Source: a virus
Virus record (IMG/VR): IMGVR_UViG_3300024289_000019
Location: 1 to 64,000 of that record
Reading direction: 5' to 3' (one strand)
Length of the DNA stretch: 64,000 bases
Part shown: positions 44,497-53,036 of the stretch, piece after piece
Layout of the letters: each line of letters opens with the position of its first letter
Numbering within the stretch: position 1 is the stretch's first letter
The notes under the pieces: model-generated
Told to the model about the DNA's origin: nothing
Databases searched by the model: none
Seen by the model: only the letters and a program-made list of their open reading frames with translations
Program-made: the position numbers and the translations under genes

Positions 44497-45413
44497 AGTC
44501 ATTAAATGTTTCTGTAGTTGGAGAGACTGGCAATGACTTCCTGTGCTATTGTCCATTCCATTCCAATAGACATAGTGCCAGCTTTAGCGTTTCTAAAGAA
44601 ATAGGTGCTTGGCTATGTTTTAATCCTGCTTGTGGCGAGAGCGGAACATTAATTGATTTAGTTAAAAAAATAACTAAAAGAAATGATTTTGAGGCTTTAA
44701 GATTTGTATCTCTTAAAGAAGCAGAAGTTCTTTCAAATTTTGATGAACTTTTAGAAAGTGCCGTGGAGGAAAAAGAAGATTTTATTGAGTTTGATTCAAG
44801 CACACTTGACAAACTATCTTTAGAAATGAAAGAATATTCTGAAGGAAAAGAGTATATGTATACTCGTGGATTTAAAGATGAGACATTGGAGTACTTTAAT
44901 GTTGGATATTCTAAAAACCGTAATATGGTTACAGTTCCTGTTCATAGCCCAGACGGCATTTGTGTTGGCGTTGTTGGGCGCAGTGTTACACAAAAAGAAT
45001 TTAAAAACTCACCAGGGCTACCTCGCAATTCTACTCTTTTTAACATTCACCGTGCTAAGCGTGTGGGGGCAAATTGTATTATTGTTGAATCTTCGTTCGA
45101 TGCAATGAGAGTGCATCAGGCTGGATTTCCAAATGTTGTTGCTACTTTAGGCGGACATATATCTTCAAATAATTTATCTTTATTGAATAGATATTTCAAT
45201 AGACTTATAATTATGACAGATAATGATGAGGCTGGCAGATCTTTGGGAAATAATATTTTTAATAAATTAAGAAACAAAGACATCTTGTGGGCATCCTATG
45301 AATATGGTAAGATATACCCACATAACGCAAAAGATGCTGGTGATATGACTGACGAAGAGATAAAGCTTTGTATAAATAACTCTGCATCACATATTGAATA
45401 TATCAACTGGTAG
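44421..45413 (+). CDS. DnaG-type DNA primase
   Basis: 330 residues. CHC2-type zinc finger at 42-75 (CYCPFHSNR, then WLCFNPACGESG; Cys44, His47, Cys66, Cys71). TOPRIM domain from about 215: IIVESSFDAMRVHQAG with Glu223, and MTDNDEAGR with Asp267 and Asp269. It lacks the long C-terminal helicase-binding domain of bacterial DnaG, usual for phage primases. Makes RNA primers for the encoded polymerase. Confidence 0.9.
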   Translation: MGIRGNLARKVDSTRYTSSHIKSILKSLNVSVVGETGNDFLCYCPFHSNRHSASFSVSKEIGAWLCFNPACGESGTLIDLVKKITKRNDFEALRFVSLKEAEVLSNFDELLESAVEEKEDFIEFDSSTLDKLSLEMKEYSEGKEYMYTRGFKDETLEYFNVGYSKNRNMVTVPVHSPDGICVGVVGRSVTQKEFKNSPGLPRNSTLFNIHRAKRVGANCIIVESSFDAMRVHQAGFPNVVATLGGHISSNNLSLLNRYFNRLIIMTDNDEAGRSLGNNIFNKLRNKDILWASYEYGKIYPHNAKDAGDMTDEEIKLCINNSASHIEYINW

Positions 45414-45448
45414 TGATATAATAATAATACAGATGGATATATACCATC
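45414..45448 (+). promoter_or_regulatory. extended -10 and 5' stem-loop before the ssDNA-binding gene
   Basis: TGATATAAT at 45414-45422 directly behind the primase stop. GATGG (45432-45436) pairs with CCATC (45444-45448) at the predicted 5' end of the RNA. AAAGGA follows before the ATG at 45471. Confidence 0.55.
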
Positions 45449-45470
45449 ACCTATATAGCAAAGGAATAAA

Positions 45471-46145
45471 ATGGGAATAGTAAAAGGTCTAAAAGACCTA
45501 AATAAAACATTAGACAAGCCGCAATCTTCTGGCGGAGACTCAGCAAAAGGTCGCTGGCTCAAACTTGAAGATGGAGAAAGCATCAAAGTAAGATTTCTTC
45601 AAGAGTTGGATCCAGATTCTCCAACGTACAACGATAAGCTTGGACTGGGCTTTATTGCAGTCGAACACACAAATCCAAAAGATTATCGCCGTAAAGCGCT
45701 ATGCTCTATTGACGACCAAGGAAAGTGTTGGGGTTGTGAGCAACACCGCAAAGATTATAAGGCTGGCTGGAAAGGTCGTTCACGACTTTACATCAATGTT
45801 CTTGTTGATGATGGCAAAGAAGAGCCATATGTAGCAATCCTTTCTCAGGGCAGTAGTGGGAAAACAATTACTCCAACTCTTATTGAGTATGCTGGAGAAA
45901 TGGGATCCATTACAAATCTCATGTGGAGAATTAAGCGCTCTGGCACAAAAACAGACACCAGTTATACAATCATTCCTCTTGCTAAAGACGAGGTAGAATT
46001 TGATGCGTCAAAGCTTGAGATTTTTGAATTGGAAAAGACAGCAATTCGTGATCTTCCATATTCAGAACAAGAAACATTTTATCTATTCGGAGATAATGAA
46101 AAGAGCGAAGGCTCAGAAAATACCACCAGTAATTTAGAGTGGTAA
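45471..46145 (+). CDS. single-stranded DNA-binding protein (phage type)
   Basis: 224 residues. A Lys/Gly-rich start, an OB-like central part with RWLKLEDGESIKVRFLQEL, a metal-type set (LCSIDDQGKCWGCEQHR), and an acidic tail ending in NLEW. The tail resembles the interaction tails of SSB and gp32 proteins. It stands alone between a promoter and a terminator and uses preferred codons, fitting high abundance. Common in actinophage replication blocks. Confidence 0.75.
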   Translation: MGIVKGLKDLNKTLDKPQSSGGDSAKGRWLKLEDGESIKVRFLQELDPDSPTYNDKLGLGFIAVEHTNPKDYRRKALCSIDDQGKCWGCEQHRKDYKAGWKGRSRLYINVLVDDGKEEPYVAILSQGSSGKTITPTLIEYAGEMGSITNLMWRIKRSGTKTDTSYTIIPLAKDEVEFDASKLEIFELEKTAIRDLPYSEQETFYLFGDNEKSEGSENTTSNLEW

Positions 46146-46160
46146 CTATTGACAGTTCAT

Positions 46161-46196
46161 GGGGGAAAGTGTTAAGCTTTCCCCCTATAACTTTTT
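46161..46196 (+). terminator. intrinsic terminator after the ssDNA-binding gene
   Basis: GGGGGAAAG (46161-46169) pairs perfectly with CTTTCCCCC (46177-46185), loop TGTTAAG, with CTTTTT a few bases later. A TTGACA at 46149-46154 upstream has no good -10 partner. Confidence 0.75.
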
Positions 46197-46205
46197 AGGA
46201 GTAAT

Positions 46206-46700
46206 ATGCAAACTTTTTTACCTTATCCGTCTAAGCGTGAAAGCTTAGATGCTTTAGACAATAAACGACTTAATAAACAAATCTTAGAGTGCTATCAGAT
46301 ACTTAATATATTAACTGGCAACTCAAAATCAAATGCTTGGCGTCATCACCCTGCCGTTTTAATGTGGGAAGGCGCTGAATCAGAATTGTATCGCTATGCT
46401 ATGACTGCTGTTGTTTTAGCCGATATGCGTGGTATCAAAACAGATAAAAATAAGGAAAACCTAGAACGTCTATCTCGTTCTCGTGCTTCTTTAATATGGG
46501 AAGATAATACTCCTTTATGGGCTATTAATCCAACTACAATTAAACGTGTAAATGCTACACACAAGGCCAACCTATATCGTAAAGATCCTATATTCTATGT
46601 AGATTTTGCAGATTCAGTTGATAGCGAATACAACAAGCCTTGTTGCGATAAATGCTTGTACTATTGGCCAACACATGTTTTGAGGTCAATTGCAGCATGA
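46206..46700 (+). CDS. pyrimidine dimer DNA glycosylase-like protein
   Basis: 164 residues. Starts MQTFLPYPSKRESLDALDNK, then RLNKQILECYQILNILTG and NAWRHHPAVLMWEGAE. This set is characteristic of the endonuclease V/pyrimidine-dimer glycosylase family found in actinobacteria and their phages. It would cut at UV dimers, useful in sunlit water; that habitat is inference. The C-terminus has two Cys pairs (CCDKC). AGGAG precedes the ATG. ATGA overlap with the polymerase. Confidence 0.78.
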   Translation: MQTFLPYPSKRESLDALDNKRLNKQILECYQILNILTGNSKSNAWRHHPAVLMWEGAESELYRYAMTAVVLADMRGIKTDKNKENLERLSRSRASLIWEDNTPLWAINPTTIKRVNATHKANLYRKDPIFYVDFADSVDSEYNKPCCDKCLYYWPTHVLRSIAA

Positions 46701-49700
46701 GTTTTGCACACCTTCACGTACATTCGTACTACTCTTTAATGGATGGATACAATTCTCCAAAAGAGTTATTGGAGGCTGCAAAAAATGTAGGGCAAACGGC
46801 ATTAGCAATTACAGACCATGGAACCCTGTCTTCTCACAGAGAAATGCAAATTGCTGCAAAAGAATTAGGAATCAAACCAATACTTGGAGTAGAAGCATAC
46901 ATTTCTCCAACAGATAGGTTTGATAGATCTTCTGGAACAGATAAAAGCATACAGGCATATAACCATATTATTTTGTTAGCTAAAAATGACGTAGGCCTTA
47001 AAAATATAAATAGATTACAAGAAATTGCTTGGACTGAAGGATTTTATTCTAAGCCACGTATTGATAGAGAAATATTAAAAGAGTTTTCTAAAGATATTAT
47101 AATCCTTTCTGGATGCTTGAATGGTCTTATTTCAAAATGTATTGAAAAGAATGAATTTGCTGATGCCAAAATGATGGTCAAATGGTTTAAAACAAATTTT
47201 GGAGACAACTTTTTTATTGAAGTTCAGCCTGCTAATCCACCAGAAATTAATAAAAAGCTTTTAGAATTGGCTGATGAATTTAATGTCAGGCCAGTAGCAA
47301 CTGCCGATGCTCATTTTTCTAAAGAAGAAGAAAGGGCATTAGAAGAAGCAATGCTTATTCTTTCAACTTCTCCAAAAGTAAACAAGGATCTTGATTTTGA
47401 TAAATCTCGCAAGTTTGACAATATGTTCGATAGATTCAACTACCTTTGGCCAGATAGAAGAATCTCGTTTGAGCATTTAGACCTGTTTATTATGAGCAGA
47501 GAACAGATGTCTGAAAGATTTAATAAACAAGGAATTAGTAGAACCGATATTTATGACAACACCATGTATATTGCAGACATGGTTGAAGAATATACCTTTA
47601 AAGAGAATCTAGACCTTCTGCCAGTCCCAAAGACTAATGCTGATAAGAAGCTTAAGGAGATGGCTGAAGAGGGTCTTAAAAGGCTTGGAAGGGCTTCTGA
47701 TGGGGTCTACAGAGAGCGCCTAGAGGAAGAACTTGGGGTTATCAAGGATAAAAATTTTGCCTCCTACTTTCTTATTGTTTCAGACATGATCAATTGGGCC
47801 AAAGACAATGGCATAAGAGTTGGACCAGGTCGTGGCTCTGCAGCAGGATCTTTAGTTTGTTATACATTGGGAATTACAGATGTAGACCCAATTAAATATG
47901 ATCTACTGTTTTTCCGATTTATTAATCCAGAACGTAATGACTTTCCAGATATTGATACGGATTTTGAAGACCGCCGCAGAAAAGAAGTTAAAGATTATCT
48001 AAAAAAGAAGTTTAAACACGTAGCGTCTATTTCTACATTTACTTACTTTAAAGATAAAGGTGTAGTTCGTGATGCTGCTCGTGTATTTATGATTCCACTG
48101 CAAGAAGTTAATCGTGCATTAAAAACCGTAGACACGTTTGAAGATTATATGGAGTCTCCAAATACAAAAGAGTTTAGAATGAAATACCCAGAGGTCGGTT
48201 GGCTTGCTGAAAATTGGAGAGGCCGAATTAGAAGTACTGGTGTTCATGCCGCTGGAGTTGTTGTTGCTAAAGATGAATTAAGAAACTATGCACCAATTGA
48301 AACTCGTGAAGATCCAAAAGATAAGGTATCTGGAAGAATTCCAGTGGTTGGTTATGAAATGGAAACCGTTGCAGACATAGGTTTGATTAAGATGGATGCT
48401 CTTGGACTCAAGGCATTGTCTATTCTCTCAGACACTTTGTCATCAATTAAAGATAGATACGATAAAGACATTGTTCTTTCTGATTTAGACTTAGAAGATA
48501 AAAAGGTTTATGAAAGTTTAAACCAAGGCTACACCAAAGGCATATTTCAGGCTGAAGCAACTCCGTATACAAACCTTCTAATTAAAATGGGCATAGATAA
48601 GTTTGAGGATTTGGTAGCTTCAAATGCTTTGGTTAGACCTGGTGCAATGAATACTGTTGGAGCTTCCTATATTAACAGAAAAAACGGTAAAGAAGCAGTT
48701 GAATATACGCATCCAATACTAGAGCCTTTTACAAAAAATACCTACGGTGTTATTATATATCAAGAGCAAGTTATGCAGGCTTGCGTACATTTGGGAGGCA
48801 TGACTTGGTCTGAGGCTGATAAAGTTCGTAAGATCATTGGTAAGAAAAAAGATGCAAAAGAATTTGACCAATTCAAGGATAAGTTTGTTACTGGGGCTTC
48901 AAAACACATTTCTAAGAAACAGGCAGAGGAACTCTGGCATACTTTTGAGGCTCATGCTGGCTATTCCTTTAATCGTTCTCACGCTGTTGCTTATTCCATG
49001 GTATCTTATTACACTGCTTGGCTTAAGACTTACTATCCCCTTGAGTTTATGTTTGCGGTTCTTAAAAACGAAACTGATAAAGATGCTAGGACGGAATATT
49101 TAATTGAGTCTAAAAGATTAGGCTTAAAGGTATTGTTGCCACATATTAACGAATCGGAAGTTGATTTTTGTTTGCAAAAAGACTCTATGCGATTTGGACT
49201 AGCAGACATTAAATATATTTCAAATAATATTGCTAATAAGATTATAAAACATCGTCCATACATGAATTATGCAGATTTTACTCAAAAAGCTGCAATGAAG
49301 AACAGTGGAATTAATAGTCGTGCAATTTCAGCATTAAATTCAATTGGTGGCGCTGCATTTAAAGATAATGAGCGTAGAGGAAATGAACAAGAAAACTTTT
49401 ATGAATATCTAGGTATTCCTCAGTTTAATCTGCAAGATTTACCTCCAAGAATTAAAGCTCAAGCAAAACCAATAGAGGATTTTGATGACCTAGGTTCTTT
49501 TGTAATGTTTGGTATGGTTAAAAACATTAAGCGTGGCACTGGCTGGGCTAGAGTTGAACTAGTAGATGAAACTGGTTCTATTGGGTTATTTCATAACGAA
49601 CAAACGCAAATAGAGACTGGACAGATGTACTTTGTGCTTGTTGGAGACAATCGCATTGCTAGATACGTAAAGGTTTCAGAAATAAATAAAGAAAATGACG

Positions 49701-49969
49701 ACGTATTTGTTGACTATTTGTATAGAAAAGAGTACGAAGATTTAGATGAAGACAAGTATCTGGTATTAAATTTTACTCCATATAAGACAAAGGCTGGGAA
49801 AATGATGGCCCACATTGTTTTAACAAATAAAAATAAAGAGTTAAAAAGAGCTATTGTTTTCTCTACTATGTATAAAATTGCTTTGGCAAAAATGAGAGAG
49901 GGAATGGTATGCGACGTTGTTATCAATAAACTTGACGATGGAACACTAATGATAAAGGAAATAAAATGA
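46697..49969 (+). CDS. DNA polymerase III alpha subunit, DnaE type
   Basis: 1090 residues. ATG 46697 overlaps the upstream TGA; it places the PHP motif at the N-terminus as in DnaE. PHP domain: AHLHVHS (His5, 7, 9), ITDHGTL (Asp40, His41), GVEAYI, TADAHF. All these residues look intact, so the domain may be an active proofreading nuclease as in actinobacterial DnaE1. Palm: PDIDTDFEDRRR (Asp418, 420, 422) and KMDALGLK (Asp567). GPGRGSAAGS is the nucleotide-binding loop. The C-terminus holds helix-hairpin-helix and OB-like parts (about 850-1060). Family length is 1100-1200. Confidence 0.95.
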   Translation: MSFAHLHVHSYYSLMDGYNSPKELLEAAKNVGQTALAITDHGTLSSHREMQIAAKELGIKPILGVEAYISPTDRFDRSSGTDKSIQAYNHIILLAKNDVGLKNINRLQEIAWTEGFYSKPRIDREILKEFSKDIIILSGCLNGLISKCIEKNEFADAKMMVKWFKTNFGDNFFIEVQPANPPEINKKLLELADEFNVRPVATADAHFSKEEERALEEAMLILSTSPKVNKDLDFDKSRKFDNMFDRFNYLWPDRRISFEHLDLFIMSREQMSERFNKQGISRTDIYDNTMYIADMVEEYTFKENLDLLPVPKTNADKKLKEMAEEGLKRLGRASDGVYRERLEEELGVIKDKNFASYFLIVSDMINWAKDNGIRVGPGRGSAAGSLVCYTLGITDVDPIKYDLLFFRFINPERNDFPDIDTDFEDRRRKEVKDYLKKKFKHVASISTFTYFKDKGVVRDAARVFMIPLQEVNRALKTVDTFEDYMESPNTKEFRMKYPEVGWLAENWRGRIRSTGVHAAGVVVAKDELRNYAPIETREDPKDKVSGRIPVVGYEMETVADIGLIKMDALGLKALSILSDTLSSIKDRYDKDIVLSDLDLEDKKVYESLNQGYTKGIFQAEATPYTNLLIKMGIDKFEDLVASNALVRPGAMNTVGASYINRKNGKEAVEYTHPILEPFTKNTYGVIIYQEQVMQACVHLGGMTWSEADKVRKIIGKKKDAKEFDQFKDKFVTGASKHISKKQAEELWHTFEAHAGYSFNRSHAVAYSMVSYYTAWLKTYYPLEFMFAVLKNETDKDARTEYLIESKRLGLKVLLPHINESEVDFCLQKDSMRFGLADIKYISNNIANKIIKHRPYMNYADFTQKAAMKNSGINSRAISALNSIGGAAFKDNERRGNEQENFYEYLGIPQFNLQDLPPRIKAQAKPIEDFDDLGSFVMFGMVKNIKRGTGWARVELVDETGSIGLFHNEQTQIETGQMYFVLVGDNRIARYVKVSEINKENDDVFVDYLYRKEYEDLDEDKYLVLNFTPYKTKAGKMMAHIVLTNKNKELKRAIVFSTMYKIALAKMREGMVCDVVINKLDDGTLMIKEIK

Positions 49970-50214
49970 TAGAAGTTATATTAACAGAGGATGAGGCAAA
50001 AGATCTAGAAGATACACTGATTCATCACATGGAGCAGTGCTATAACACTCTTTATGATTTAGAAGGAGTAGAAGAAAATTTTGAGCCGTATAATCCCTTT
50101 GACGGTTGCTCAAATTGTGAAACAAGAGAATTTTTGATGAAAACTGTAGAATGGTTTAGAAATAACAAAGACCTAGCAATTTGGGTCGGAGAAAAGGAAA
50201 TAAAGCATGACTGA
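49966..50214 (+). CDS. hypothetical protein, 82 aa
   Basis: Acidic and helical, one possible metal-type CSNC. ATGA overlaps with the polymerase and short overlap with the next gene. No family recognised. Confidence 0.62.
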   Translation: MIEVILTEDEAKDLEDTLIHHMEQCYNTLYDLEGVEENFEPYNPFDGCSNCETREFLMKTVEWFRNNKDLAIWVGEKEIKHD

Positions 50215-50407
50215 AACAACAGAAATGTCGCAAGAGATAAACGTAACTAGCCTTCTCGTGGCTATATTAAAAACACTTAAGTCTGTAGAAGTTTCTTCAG
50301 AACTGATTTTAAATCCAGCAAATGAAGATACTGGCTTAATGGTTACATACAATGAAGAAAATAGAACTTTTATTATATCGCTAGGAGAGATAAATGGGAG
50401 TAATTAA
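50207..50407 (+). CDS. hypothetical protein, 66 aa
   Basis: Begins MTETTE like the second small coiled-coil protein at 39857, probably by chance. A helix (LLVAILKTLKSVE) then beta strands (GLMVTYNEENRTFIISLGEI). Overlaps both neighbours by a few bases. Function unknown. Confidence 0.58.
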   Translation: MTETTEMSQEINVTSLLVAILKTLKSVEVSSELILNPANEDTGLMVTYNEENRTFIISLGEINGSN

Positions 50408-50798
50408 GACAGATAATTTTAGAACACCACCAAATACAGAAAAAACTACTCAAACTGCATCAAGTGTGCTTTTAGATTATGGTTTAGATGCATTATCTGC
50501 AATTTTGCATGAATCTGCAGTAGAAAAAGGTTTTTGGGATGGAGAATATGATTATGATAAGTTTGGAAATAAATTAGCATTAATTCATTCAGAAGTAACA
50601 GAAATGCTTGAGGCTATCAGAAAACAAAAGGGTAGCCGTGAAATTACTGAAGAAGCAGCCGATATTCTAATTAGACTTTTAGATCTATATGCGGCTCTAA
50701 GAAATGCTGGATTAATTGAAGATTCACTAGACGATATATTAGACTATAAAGTTGATAAAAATAGAGGTCGTCCAAGACTTCACGGCAATTTATTTTAA
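50394..50798 (+). CDS. MazG-like nucleotide pyrophosphohydrolase
   Basis: 134 residues. EKGFWDGEYD, NKLALIHSEVTEMLEAIRK and EEAADILIRLLDLYAAL carry the E-x-x-E and E-x-x-D metal-binding pattern of the MazG/all-alpha NTP pyrophosphatase family. Phage members may lower (p)ppGpp or clean nucleotide pools; the substrate is not known here. CTAGGAGA lies before the ATG. Confidence 0.8.
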   Translation: MGVIKTDNFRTPPNTEKTTQTASSVLLDYGLDALSAILHESAVEKGFWDGEYDYDKFGNKLALIHSEVTEMLEAIRKQKGSREITEEAADILIRLLDLYAALRNAGLIEDSLDDILDYKVDKNRGRPRLHGNLF

Positions 50799-50807
50799 TG
50801 CTATACT
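50799..50807 (+). promoter_or_regulatory. extended -10 before the recombinase
   Basis: TGCTATACT, 24 bases before the ATG at 50832, with AAGGAAAA in the leader. Confidence 0.6.
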
Positions 50808-50831
50808 ATGTAAACAAAAGAAGGAAAATCA

Positions 50832-51830
50832 ATGGATATAGAAGAAATTTTAGCGGGACTGGATCCCAAAACTCGTAAAAGAGTTCAAATAGCAGTAGAA
50901 GTAGAAAATCATAAACAAAAAACTCCTAGCATAGGCCTATCGCTTGCGCTTAAAGGTGGATTTGGTTATGGCAGACAAGTCCTTGTATGGGGAAATAAAT
51001 CTGCAGGAAAGTCTTCATTTTGTTTACAAATGATTGGTATGGCACAAAAAGAAGGAAAAACTTGTGCATGGATTGATTCTGAAGAGTCTTATGACCCACA
51101 GTGGGCAGAAAAACTAGGAGTTGATTCATCAAAGCTTATATATTCTACAGCTAAATCTGTAAACGATATGGTAGATGTTGCTACTCAATTAATGAATGCT
51201 AATGTGGATGTTATAGTAGTAGACTCAATATCAGCGTTGCTACCAGCCATTTACTTTGAAAAAGATAGCGATGAATTGAAAAAGCTTGAAGATACTAAGC
51301 AAATTGGTGCTGAGGCAAAAGACATGACTCATGCAGTCAAAATGCTTAATTACGCAAATAAAAACACGCTGCTTGTTCTTATATCACAACAGCGTAATCA
51401 ATTTGGAAGTATGCATGCTTCACACATTCCAACTGGTGGAATGGCAGTCAAGTTCTTTTCTTCAACAGTTGTAAAGCTTTGGTCTTCTGAAGCTGAGGCT
51501 AATGCTATCAAGTCTGGGGTTAAGGTTGGAGATAAAATTATTGAGCAAAGAGTAGGCAGACCAGTTAATTGGATTATTGACTATAATAAACAAGGTCCTC
51601 CAAATCTTTCTGGTCAATACGATTTTTACTTCCAGGGAGACGTACTTGGTATAGATCAAGTTGGAGAAACTTTAGACGTTGCAGAAATGTATGGCATCAT
51701 AGAAAAAGGCGGAGCATGGTATACAATTGGAAAAGAACGTTTTCAAGGTAGAGCAAAAGCAGTCGAATATTTAAAGTCTAATCCAGATGTAGTTTCTGAG
51801 TTACAGGAGAAAATATATGCCAGATCTTAA
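50832..51830 (+). CDS. RecA/UvsX-like recombinase
   Basis: 332 residues. Walker A GNKSAGKSS at 54-62, the catalytic-type CAWIDSEESYDP, Walker B DVIVVDSISALLP, and LVLISQQRNQFG in the loop region. Forms filaments on ssDNA and drives strand exchange. It differs from cellular RecA in length and loops, as phage versions do. It is followed by several nucleases of recombination, so the region looks like a recombination-dependent replication or repair set. 14-base overlap with the next gene. Confidence 0.88.
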   Translation: MDIEEILAGLDPKTRKRVQIAVEVENHKQKTPSIGLSLALKGGFGYGRQVLVWGNKSAGKSSFCLQMIGMAQKEGKTCAWIDSEESYDPQWAEKLGVDSSKLIYSTAKSVNDMVDVATQLMNANVDVIVVDSISALLPAIYFEKDSDELKKLEDTKQIGAEAKDMTHAVKMLNYANKNTLLVLISQQRNQFGSMHASHIPTGGMAVKFFSSTVVKLWSSEAEANAIKSGVKVGDKIIEQRVGRPVNWIIDYNKQGPPNLSGQYDFYFQGDVLGIDQVGETLDVAEMYGIIEKGGAWYTIGKERFQGRAKAVEYLKSNPDVVSELQEKIYARS

Positions 51831-52020
51831 TGATTTTTTAAATAATCAAAAAGAAGAAGTTGTTGAAAATTACATTGATTCTGATATTCCAACTATGGGT
51901 GGTTCTTTTATGTGCCAAGAGTGTGGAACTGAGGTTAATAATGCATTCTTTAGACACAAGGAGGAAAGACTTACTTGGACATGTCCAATTGGTCATGTTT
52001 CATCAGTCCCATTTAAATAA
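51817..52020 (+). CDS. small zinc-ribbon protein
   Basis: 67 residues. MCQECGTEV and TCPIGHVS give a Cys3/His-type ribbon. AGGAG precedes the start. Overlaps RecA gene end and has a TAATG overlap with the next gene. Probably nucleic-acid or protein binding. Confidence 0.65.
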   Translation: MPDLNDFLNNQKEEVVENYIDSDIPTMGGSFMCQECGTEVNNAFFRHKEERLTWTCPIGHVSSVPFK

Positions 52021-52328
52021 TGTCGGAAATATCGGAAGCAAAAAGAGACGGCGCAAGACAACATAAAAACAGCGGACGTGGTAATTATCAGAAGGGTGAC
52101 GCTACGTGGAAAGATTTCGTGGTGGATTATAAAGAGTACGAAAAATCAATCTCTATTTCGCAAGATATCTGGGCTAAGATTTGTACAGACACTTTTAAAG
52201 TTAGTAGGGATAAATATCCAGTACTTAAACTCATCCTTGGCGGAGCTAGTAGCAAAACAAGGTTGGCGGTAATAGAATGGTCTTTGTTAGAACAATTAGT
52301 AGAAGAATGGGAGAAACGAAATGTCTAG
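52020..52328 (+). CDS. PD-(D/E)XK Holliday-junction-resolvase-like nuclease
   Basis: 102 residues. AKRDGARQHKNSGRGNYQKG followed by D-x-x-x-x-DFVVDYKE matches the small Hjc-like/PD-(D/E)XK pattern: a G-x-R-x-x-x-NSG motif, an Asp in KGDA, then D-Y-K as the D/E-x-K pair. Would cut branched DNA after recombination. The assignment is by motif; experimental activity unknown. Confidence 0.68.
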   Translation: MSEISEAKRDGARQHKNSGRGNYQKGDATWKDFVVDYKEYEKSISISQDIWAKICTDTFKVSRDKYPVLKLILGGASSKTRLAVIEWSLLEQLVEEWEKRNV

Positions 52329-52461
52329 CGGACAATATAAACCACATTATGGATTTAATAGTGTTCAAATTAAAAATGGAAGAATTGTAAGAATGAGAAA
52401 AGATGGAACAATCAAGGCGGATCTTGGTCCATATCCTAAAGAGAAAAGAGATAAAAAGTGA
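52321..52461 (+). CDS. small basic protein, 46 aa
   Basis: ATG at 52321 with GGGAGAAACG just before it; overlaps the previous stop by eight bases. Sequence begins MSSGQYKPHYGF and ends with a Lys-rich tail. No family. GTGA overlap with the next gene supports translation. Confidence 0.55.
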   Translation: MSSGQYKPHYGFNSVQIKNGRIVRMRKDGTIKADLGPYPKEKRDKK

Positions 52462-52616
52462 GAGATGTTTTGTTGACCACTCTTGTTGGAGCAGTTGTTG
52501 GCGCAGTATTCAGTGCATTTAAATTGCCAATTCCTGCCCCGCCAGTATTTGCAGGACTAATGGGAATTGTTGGTTTGTGGATTGGATACGCTTTAATTAC
52601 TAAGGTATTGGCATGA
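52458..52616 (+). CDS. XapX-domain (DUF1427) small membrane protein
   Basis: 52 residues from GTG 52458 (GTGA overlap). Two hydrophobic helices separated by FKLPIPAPPVFAG, followed by LMGIVGLWIGYALI. Proline-rich PAPP between helices is characteristic of XapX. Function of the family is unknown. Confidence 0.7.
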   Translation: MRDVLLTTLVGAVVGAVFSAFKLPIPAPPVFAGLMGIVGLWIGYALITKVLA

Positions 52617-52717
52617 TTCAATTTTTGTTTGGCGTAATGCTTGGGTTTATTGTAGGATACCCCATGGGACTTTGGGCAATAGGATATACAAGGAGATTTA
52701 ATGAGCGACAAAAGTAG
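52613..52717 (+). CDS. small single-span membrane protein, 34 aa
   Basis: ATGA overlap with the XapX gene. One hydrophobic helix (FLFGVMLGFIVGYPMGLWAIGY) and a basic tail (TRRFNERQK). Probably a partner of the XapX protein. The TAG at 52715 lies inside the next gene's start region. Confidence 0.55.
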   Translation: MIQFLFGVMLGFIVGYPMGLWAIGYTRRFNERQK

Positions 52718-53036
52718 TCTGGAATTAATTAGTGATATAACAGAGTTTAACGATCTTCATGACTTTATGAAGGACGAACAACTTGATAGGGCCATGGCAG
52801 TAATAATTAATATTATTGCTAAGCCAGATATTCCTGCAGCAAAAGCACATTTATTGATTGTTGAGTTGCAGGGTATCTCTGCAAAATTCGGTGTTCTTGC
52901 AGCATACTACACAACAATAGCTAAAGACAAAGCTGGCACTATCAACAATAATAAAAAAAATATTTATTATTCAGTAAAGGAGTCGATAGACAAACTTGTA
53001 GACGCTCTCAAGTATGTTGTTCGTTATAATGGCTAG
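52701..53036 (+). CDS. hypothetical protein, 111 aa
   Basis: Helical throughout. AAGGAG upstream. ISDITEFNDLHDFMKDEQLDRA looks like a conserved phage helix, and LIVELQGISAKFGVLAAYYT follows. Directly before the Cas4-like nuclease (overlap eight bases). I do not recognise the family; position suggests DNA metabolism. Confidence 0.65.
   Translation: MSDKSSLELISDITEFNDLHDFMKDEQLDRAMAVIINIIAKPDIPAAKAHLLIVELQGISAKFGVLAAYYTTIAKDKAGTINNNKKNIYYSVKESIDKLVDALKYVVRYNG

Noticed and set aside
46149-46154. TTGACA as a promoter before the glycosylase gene
   Set aside because: No -10 box at 16-18 bases, and the hairpin that follows is a good terminator. A promoter for 46206 is not visible; TATAAC at 46186 is a weak possibility.
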